Source of the DNA: Phycisphaerales bacterium UBA2396
GTDB lineage: Bacteria > Planctomycetota > Phycisphaerae > Phycisphaerales > UBA1924
DNA length: 9,891 bases
NCBI GenBank assembly: GCA_002343325.1
Contig: DDSG01000157.1
Coordinates: 1 to 9,891 of the forward strand
Reading direction: 5' to 3'
Below, one piece after another: positions 7,401 through 9,891 of this stretch (positions are counted from its first letter, which is position 1; each line of letters begins with the position of its first letter). A model generated the notes under the pieces. That model saw only the letters and a program-made list of their open reading frames with translations. It was not told where the DNA came from and did no database searches. A program made the position numbers and the translations under genes.

Positions 7401-8260
7401 AACTGCGAACCAAGCTGGAAGATAATCTCGCCCTTGCCCGCCGGGCCCGGGCCAACGCTCGGCCAACGCACGTCGTCAGTCTTGAAGAACGTAACCTGCT
7501 CGCGGCGATCGGCCTTCAGGTCGTAGGCCCAGATGTTGAGCCGGTGCTCGGGCCCGTTGTCCGAGAGGTAGTACACCACCGATCCATCGCCCCCGGGGAC
7601 CCACATGGGCAGGGTGTCGGTCCCCTCCCAGTTGGTGATCATCTTGGACGCCTTGGTCTCGAGGTTGAACAGCCACACGTCCGTCGCCATGCCGCCGCGA
7701 TAGCGCTTCCACGTGCGGGTGTCCGTCGAGTGGAGCGTGTACGCGAGCCACTTGCTGTCGGGGCTCAGCGACCCGAACCCGGCATACGGCACGGGCAGCC
7801 TGGTGAACATCCCGCCCGCCGCCGGCTGGAGGAAGAGCTGGCTCTGTCGGCCCAGCCCCGCGAAGGCGTTGCTCAGGTAGAGGAGGGACGTGCCGTCGGG
7901 GCTCCAATCACAGAGGTTCTCGCCGACGGGATGATGGGTCACACGCGCGGGCACACCCCCGCTGACGCCGATCGTGTAGATATCGCGCCCGCCGTCATAG
8001 TTGCCGACGAACGCGATGGTCTTGCCGTCGTTCGAAAAGCGTGGGAACGTCTCGCCGCCGGGGGGGCTGGCCAAGGGGCTCGCCACGCCGCCGTCACGCC
8101 CGACGATCCACAGGTCGTTGGCGTAGGAGAAGACGATGTGGGACGCCGAGACATCGGGGAACCGCAGCATGCCGGCGTGAGGGTTCACGTCGGCGGCCGC
8201 GGGGATGCCCGCCGCGAGTGCGAGGCAGATCGGGGAAAGGGCACGCAGTCTGGTCTTCAA
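4460..8260 (-). CDS. Tricorn-like protease (S41) with signal peptide and an inserted beta-rich domain
   Basis: This 1266-residue protein matches the tricorn plan, a serine peptidase that trims peptides. The start is TTG at 8260: GGAG (8268-8271) sits 7 bases upstream, and MKTRLRALSPICLALAAG...AAA is a plausible signal peptide (cut near 23). No in-frame ATG fits. Propeller-type repeats follow (FSNDGKTIAF, WSPDGTSLLY, LSPDSKWLAY, WSSDGKWLAY, WSPNSKWITM). Lys/Glu-rich linkers lie at about 391-425, 580-621 and 720-750. The last two flank an extra beta-rich domain at about 622-719 (DPISGTWAGTAKG to EFTASRK). A helical region carries H919 in ELNVGHAY, a PDZ-like domain spans about 930-1040, and the S41 core carries nucleophile S1146 in AGSGGDMFP and E1204 in GVEGHGTDPD. 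The S-to-E distance of 58 equals that recalled for Thermoplasma tricorn (S965/E1023). Archaeal tricorn is cytosolic, so export is notable. The assignment is secure; location and physiological substrate are inferred. Confidence 0.95.
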   Translation of the reverse strand: MKTRLRALSPICLALAAGIPAAADVNPHAGMLRFPDVSASHIVFSYANDLWIVGRDGGVASPLASPPGGETFPRFSNDGKTIAFVGNYDGGRDIYTIGVSGGVPARVTHHPVGENLCDWSPDGTSLLYLSNAFAGLGRQSQLFLQPAAGGMFTRLPVPYAGFGSLSPDSKWLAYTLHSTDTRTWKRYRGGMATDVWLFNLETKASKMITNWEGTDTLPMWVPGGDGSVVYYLSDNGPEHRLNIWAYDLKADRREQVTFFKTDDVRWPSVGPGPAGKGEIIFQLGSQLMLLDLGTRQAKDVKVTIPGDRPKIRERTVDASRNIQGMALGPAAKRVLVQARGDLWSVPAKDGVQRNLTRTDGINERDPAWSSDGKWLAYLSDESGEYELWVRPSDARAPEEKKDAKKDGGEAKEGQPEKPEAGSSAPVAPRKLTSIGAGYRTNVDWSPNSKWITMTDQGGRLFLVNAETGETKELDKDPWMNGISVSWSHDSAWLTYARADDRSNVGVVWVVNVKSGEKHRVTAGMFSAGSPVFDRKGDWLFYHQSSAVNNPVYSDLDTTYAYTNSDVIVAVPLRKDVKNPWLPENDEETLKKDEKKKEEAKKPEGAKDEKKDAKPADAPAADDPISGTWAGTAKGSSPQMAAGIPVTLNLKLADGKVTGSITSLMGGGQLDGTFDKASGKLTLTANIGGMSVVIDATLAGAQVTGTWTAGDQTGEFTASRKAGGEEPKAAEGDKPEDKKDDKKELKIDFDGIESRSIQLPIAPGNFGQMAVSDGDRLIFARRSSRGGVEGGIRVFDYKTREGKEEGVTAGGGFQLSADGKKLLVGRGGSAVIVDATAGGGRAQTVSPSGLNVTINPRNEWRQIFTDAWRITRDYFYEPTMHGVDWEGIKAHYGAMLDDISSREDLNWIISEMISELNVGHAYLGNPGDVEGQPTVGGGLLGVDFELATEGDNSAYRFAKIYAGGPWDADARGPLSTFGVGIKEGEFLLAVNGVPVDTRKDPYAAFIATAGRTVSLTVGPKPTLEGSREVLVTPIGSEAEVRYRHHIESKRAYVAEKSGGKIGYIYVPNTGVDGQNDLYRQYFGQRGAEALIIDERWNGGGQIPTRFIELLNRKPTNYWARRDGNDWPWPPDAFFGPKAMLVNGLAGSGGDMFPWLFKYNKLGKVIGTRTWGGLVGISGNPAFMDGGSITVPTFGFYETDGTWGVEGHGTDPDIVVVDDPALMWNGGDPQLDAAIEHLQSELKTNPYVSPKRPASPNRKGMGIDEKDK

Positions 8261-8267
8261 GTGCGTT

Positions 8268-8271
8268 CTCC
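8268..8271 (-). promoter_or_regulatory. Ribosome binding site fixing the TTG start of the tricorn-like gene
   Basis: The minus strand reads GGAG, 7 bases, TTG. This is the only Shine-Dalgarno-like site well spaced to an in-frame start at the beginning of the signal peptide. The farther upstream TTG at 8410 has no such site and would add 50 unlikely residues. Confidence 0.75.
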
Positions 8272-8290
8272 AAAGAGGAATCAGTGTCCA

Positions 8291-8308
8291 CGGCCGCCGC
8301 AGCGGCCG
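8291..8308 (-). other. Short GC-rich hairpin in the tricorn-like gene leader
   Basis: CGGCCGC (8291-8297) and GCGGCCG (8302-8308) form a perfect 7-bp stem with a 4-base loop, about 30 bases before the TTG start and 20 bases before the GGAG site. It could influence translation or mRNA stability. In DNA this GC-rich, a chance origin is quite possible. Confidence 0.4.
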
Positions 8309-8459
8309 ACGAATCTCGACAGTCAGGGCAGGATCACCACCACGGGGCGGTGAGTGTTCGGTGTGTATTTGGTATAGTGAGTGGGCTTCATGGGCGGCTT
8401 GGGCGCACAAAGGGGTCGGAGTCTAGCGTTGCGGCGGGGATGTCCGATGGACAGTTCAA

Positions 8460-8540
8460 CGATCGCACGCAACACAACACCGCGAGCGGCGTTATACCCT
8501 CGGACGCGTCGGGCGTTGCGGTGTTGTTGCGCCCCGATCG
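8460..8540. repeat. Long imperfect inverted repeat upstream of the exported helical protein gene
   Basis: The outer arms CGATCG (8460-8465 and 8535-8540) and inner arms CGCAACACAACACCGC (8468-8483) and GCGGTGTTGTTGCG (8518-8531) pair with only small internal loops: a 2-base gap in the inner arms and CA versus CCC between inner and outer arms. About 20 pairs surround a 34-base centre that contains TTATAC (8492-8497) and the palindrome GACGCGTC (8503-8510). There is no T-tract on either side. It ends 44 bases before the ATG at 8585. It could be an operator, a structured leader or a small RNA locus; the sequence alone does not decide. Confidence 0.65.
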
Positions 8541-8571
8541 TGCGCACGAGCCCGGTACGGTAACGACGAAG

Positions 8572-8577
8572 AAGGAG
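8572..8577 (+). promoter_or_regulatory. Strong ribosome binding site for the exported helical protein gene
   Basis: AAGGAG is followed by 7 bases and then ATG at 8585. This near-consensus site fixes the start, even though other in-frame Met codons occur at residues 14, 31 and 39. Confidence 0.85.
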
Positions 8578-8584
8578 TGAACTC

Positions 8585-9891
8585 ATGATCGGATCCCTGT
8601 TGACCTCGCGGACACTCGGCTGGATGGTGAGCGTTGCCTCCCGGACCGTTGCTGTTGCTGGACTTGCGCTCGCGATGGCGATTCCCGCCACCTCGGCCAT
8701 GGCCCAGCCCGGTCGGATGATGGAGATGATGGGCGGCGGGATGATGGGTCGCGGCGGCGGCGGCGAGGCGACATACTCCTCGCGTGACCTCGACAAGGCT
8801 GCCCAGATTGTGGGGTTCGACGAGGCCCAGCGTGAGGGCGCCCGGGCGTTCTTCGAGGGATACCAGGAGAAGTTCCTGGCCGAGTCGCAGGCCTTCCGCG
8901 AGAAGATGGAGAAGATCCGCGACGAGGCCCGCGAGACGGGCGACTGGTCGATCATGCAGAACCTGCGCGAGCCGGCCGAGAAGTTCGAGGCCGAACGGAA
9001 GCTGATCGACAAGCAACTGATGGACGACCTCAAGGCGCTGTGCACCGAAGAGCAGGCGGCAAAGTGGCCGGTGTTCGAGCGCACGATCCGCCGCGAGCGG
9101 GGTCTGGGCCGCGGCTCGTTCATGTCGGGCGAGTCGGTCAACCTGTTCGAGGTTGTCGAGAAGCTCGAGCTGAACAACGAGACGAAGGCGGCGGTGCAGC
9201 AGACGCTGGGCCAGTACGACCTCGAACTCGACCGCGAGCTGCAGAACCGCGAGCGGGTTCAGCAGGAGCTCCAGAAGGACGCGCAGGGGATGTTCGGAAA
9301 CATGCGAGGCTTCCAGGACCTGCAGAATCTGGACATGAACAAGATCAACGAGCTGGTGAACAAGGGACGCGAGGCGTCGGGCCGGGTGCGCGACGTCAAC
9401 CGTCGGTTTGCCAAGGTGATCGAGGGGCAGTTGACCGGCGACGCCAAGTCGGCGTTCTCGACCGAGGTGCAGAAGCGGAGCTACCCCGAAGTCTTCCGGC
9501 AGCAGCGGACGCAGCGGAGCCTGGACGCGGCGATCGGCTTCGGGGACCTCACCTCGGACCAGCGGACGGCGATCGAGGCGCTTCGCGGCTCGTACAACCG
9601 CGAGCTGGACGCGATCAACGTCGAGCACATGGCCGCCGTGGACAAGAGCGAGGCCGAGTTCAGCGCCGAGCGCATGATGAACTGGGGCGGCGATCCGAAC
9701 GATCCGATGCGTGCGATCCGCACGAAGAAGCGTGAGCTCAACAACAAGATGGACGAGAGCCTCAAGGCGATCCTGACGCCCGAGCAGGCCCAGCGGCTGC
9801 CGCAGGGCGGGGACGAGGAGCCGGGTCGCCGGATGCGAGCCCCCGGCGGGGATAACCCGGGCGGAGGCGAAGCCCCGCGTCGTCGCCCCCG
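8585..9891 (+). CDS. Exported helical protein, Met/Gly-rich N-terminus, Spy/CpxP-like motifs (3' end off window)
   Basis: The frame is open from ATG 8585 to the right edge (435 complete codons), so the C-terminus is missing. Residues 1-40 form a signal peptide with a hydrophobic stretch at about 22-35, probably cut after SAMA at 40. The mature N-terminus (about 41-60) is rich in Met, Gly and Arg (GRMMEMMGGGMMGRGGGG). The rest is charged and mostly alpha-helical with coiled-coil character. Three LTxxQ-like motifs are seen: LCTEEQ at 152, LTSDQ at 322 and LTPEQ at 397. Such motifs occur in periplasmic Spy/CpxP chaperone and stress-sensor proteins, which are much shorter (about 160 residues). 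The visible tail is low-complexity Gly/Pro/Arg. It is divergent from the tricorn-like protease and has its own strong ribosome binding site. I do not recognise a specific family; chaperone-like or metal-binding roles are inference. Confidence 0.88.
   Translation, partial: MIGSLLTSRTLGWMVSVASRTVAVAGLALAMAIPATSAMAQPGRMMEMMGGGMMGRGGGGEATYSSRDLDKAAQIVGFDEAQREGARAFFEGYQEKFLAESQAFREKMEKIRDEARETGDWSIMQNLREPAEKFEAERKLIDKQLMDDLKALCTEEQAAKWPVFERTIRRERGLGRGSFMSGESVNLFEVVEKLELNNETKAAVQQTLGQYDLELDRELQNRERVQQELQKDAQGMFGNMRGFQDLQNLDMNKINELVNKGREASGRVRDVNRRFAKVIEGQLTGDAKSAFSTEVQKRSYPEVFRQQRTQRSLDAAIGFGDLTSDQRTAIEALRGSYNRELDAINVEHMAAVDKSEAEFSAERMMNWGGDPNDPMRAIRTKKRELNNKMDESLKAILTPEQAQRLPQGGDEEPGRRMRAPGGDNPGGGEAPRRRP

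Larger units (their letters stand above)
8261..8584. other. Divergent intergenic region (324 bp)
   Basis: The region separates the tricorn-like gene (minus) from the exported helical protein gene (plus). It holds a short hairpin at 8291-8308 in the tricorn leader and a relatively AT-rich patch at 8361-8380. That patch contains TATAGT on the plus strand (8373-8378) and TATACC on the minus strand (8371-8376) as weak -10 candidates, without good -35 partners. A long inverted repeat lies at 8460-8540, and an AAGGAG ribosome binding site at 8572-8577. Short open frames here lack ribosome binding sites and coding character. I see no gene in it. Confidence 0.6.

Noticed and set aside
4388..8353. Plus-strand open frame of 1321 codons opposite the tricorn-like gene
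   Set aside because: The real gene has domains, catalytic residues, a signal peptide and a ribosome binding site. The opposite frame is Val/Arg/Leu/Asp-rich and begins inside a terminator hairpin.
8261..8410. Upstream TTG extension of the tricorn-like protein by 50 residues
   Set aside because: No ribosome binding site precedes the TTG at 8410, and the extension would place the signal peptide internally.
8381..8563. 60-codon plus-strand open frame in the divergent intergenic region
   Set aside because: GTG start without a ribosome binding site, Arg/Cys-rich translation, and it overlaps the long inverted repeat.
8492..9628. Minus-strand open frame of 378 codons opposite the exported helical protein
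   Set aside because: Biased composition (Leu/Val/Arg/His) with no motif or ribosome binding site. The plus-strand frame has a near-consensus ribosome binding site and a signal peptide.
1..9891. CRISPR arrays, insertion sequences, integrase sites next to the tRNA
   Set aside because: No regularly spaced repeats, no transposase or integrase reading frame, and no visible direct repeat of the tRNA 3' end elsewhere in the window.

Overview
The window is GC-rich DNA that most resembles a planctomycete, probably class Phycisphaerae. The best evidence is the secreted protease at 1495-4302, which ends in two Asp-rich dockerin-like repeats and a terminal Gly-Cys (the 'GC-type dockerin' arrangement). 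The C-terminal 'dPFSGrPL...WSAGPDGDDD' module of the first gene and the signal-peptide-bearing tricorn protease point the same way. This assignment rests on protein style, not on a marker gene.

Layout. (1) 1-1208, + strand: the 3' part of an unrecognised protein whose frame is open to the left edge. It ends with a G-run-rich stretch. (2) 1201-1272, - strand: tRNA-Thr(TGT), converging on gene 1 and overlapping its last 8 bases. (3) 1273-1494: a leader region with a weak promoter candidate and a strong hairpin. (4) 1495-4302, + strand: secreted gluzincin metalloprotease of the FTP/M36-M4 type. (5) 4303-4459: a convergent gap with two back-to-back intrinsic terminators, one per strand. (6) 4460-8260, - strand: tricorn-like S41 protease with two propeller regions, PDZ domain and catalytic core. 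It has an N-terminal signal peptide, a TTG start set by its ribosome binding site, and an extra small beta-rich domain carried on Lys/Glu-rich linkers. (7) 8261-8584: a divergent intergenic region containing a long imperfect inverted repeat. (8) 8585 to the right edge, + strand: an exported helical protein with a Met/Gly-rich N-terminus and LTxxQ-like motifs, cut by the window end.

The three well-resolved protein genes all encode exported products: two large proteases and one helical, possibly Spy/CpxP-like protein. A shared role in the cell envelope or in extracellular protein turnover is possible, but each gene appears to have its own signals and no operon is visible. No mobile element, CRISPR array or rRNA was seen. 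Many long open frames opposite the real genes are compositional shadows. I did not find a clearly new multi-gene system. The most unusual items are the domain inserted in the tricorn protease, the long dyad at 8460-8540, and the dockerin-tailed protease with an unusually short zinc-ligand spacing.
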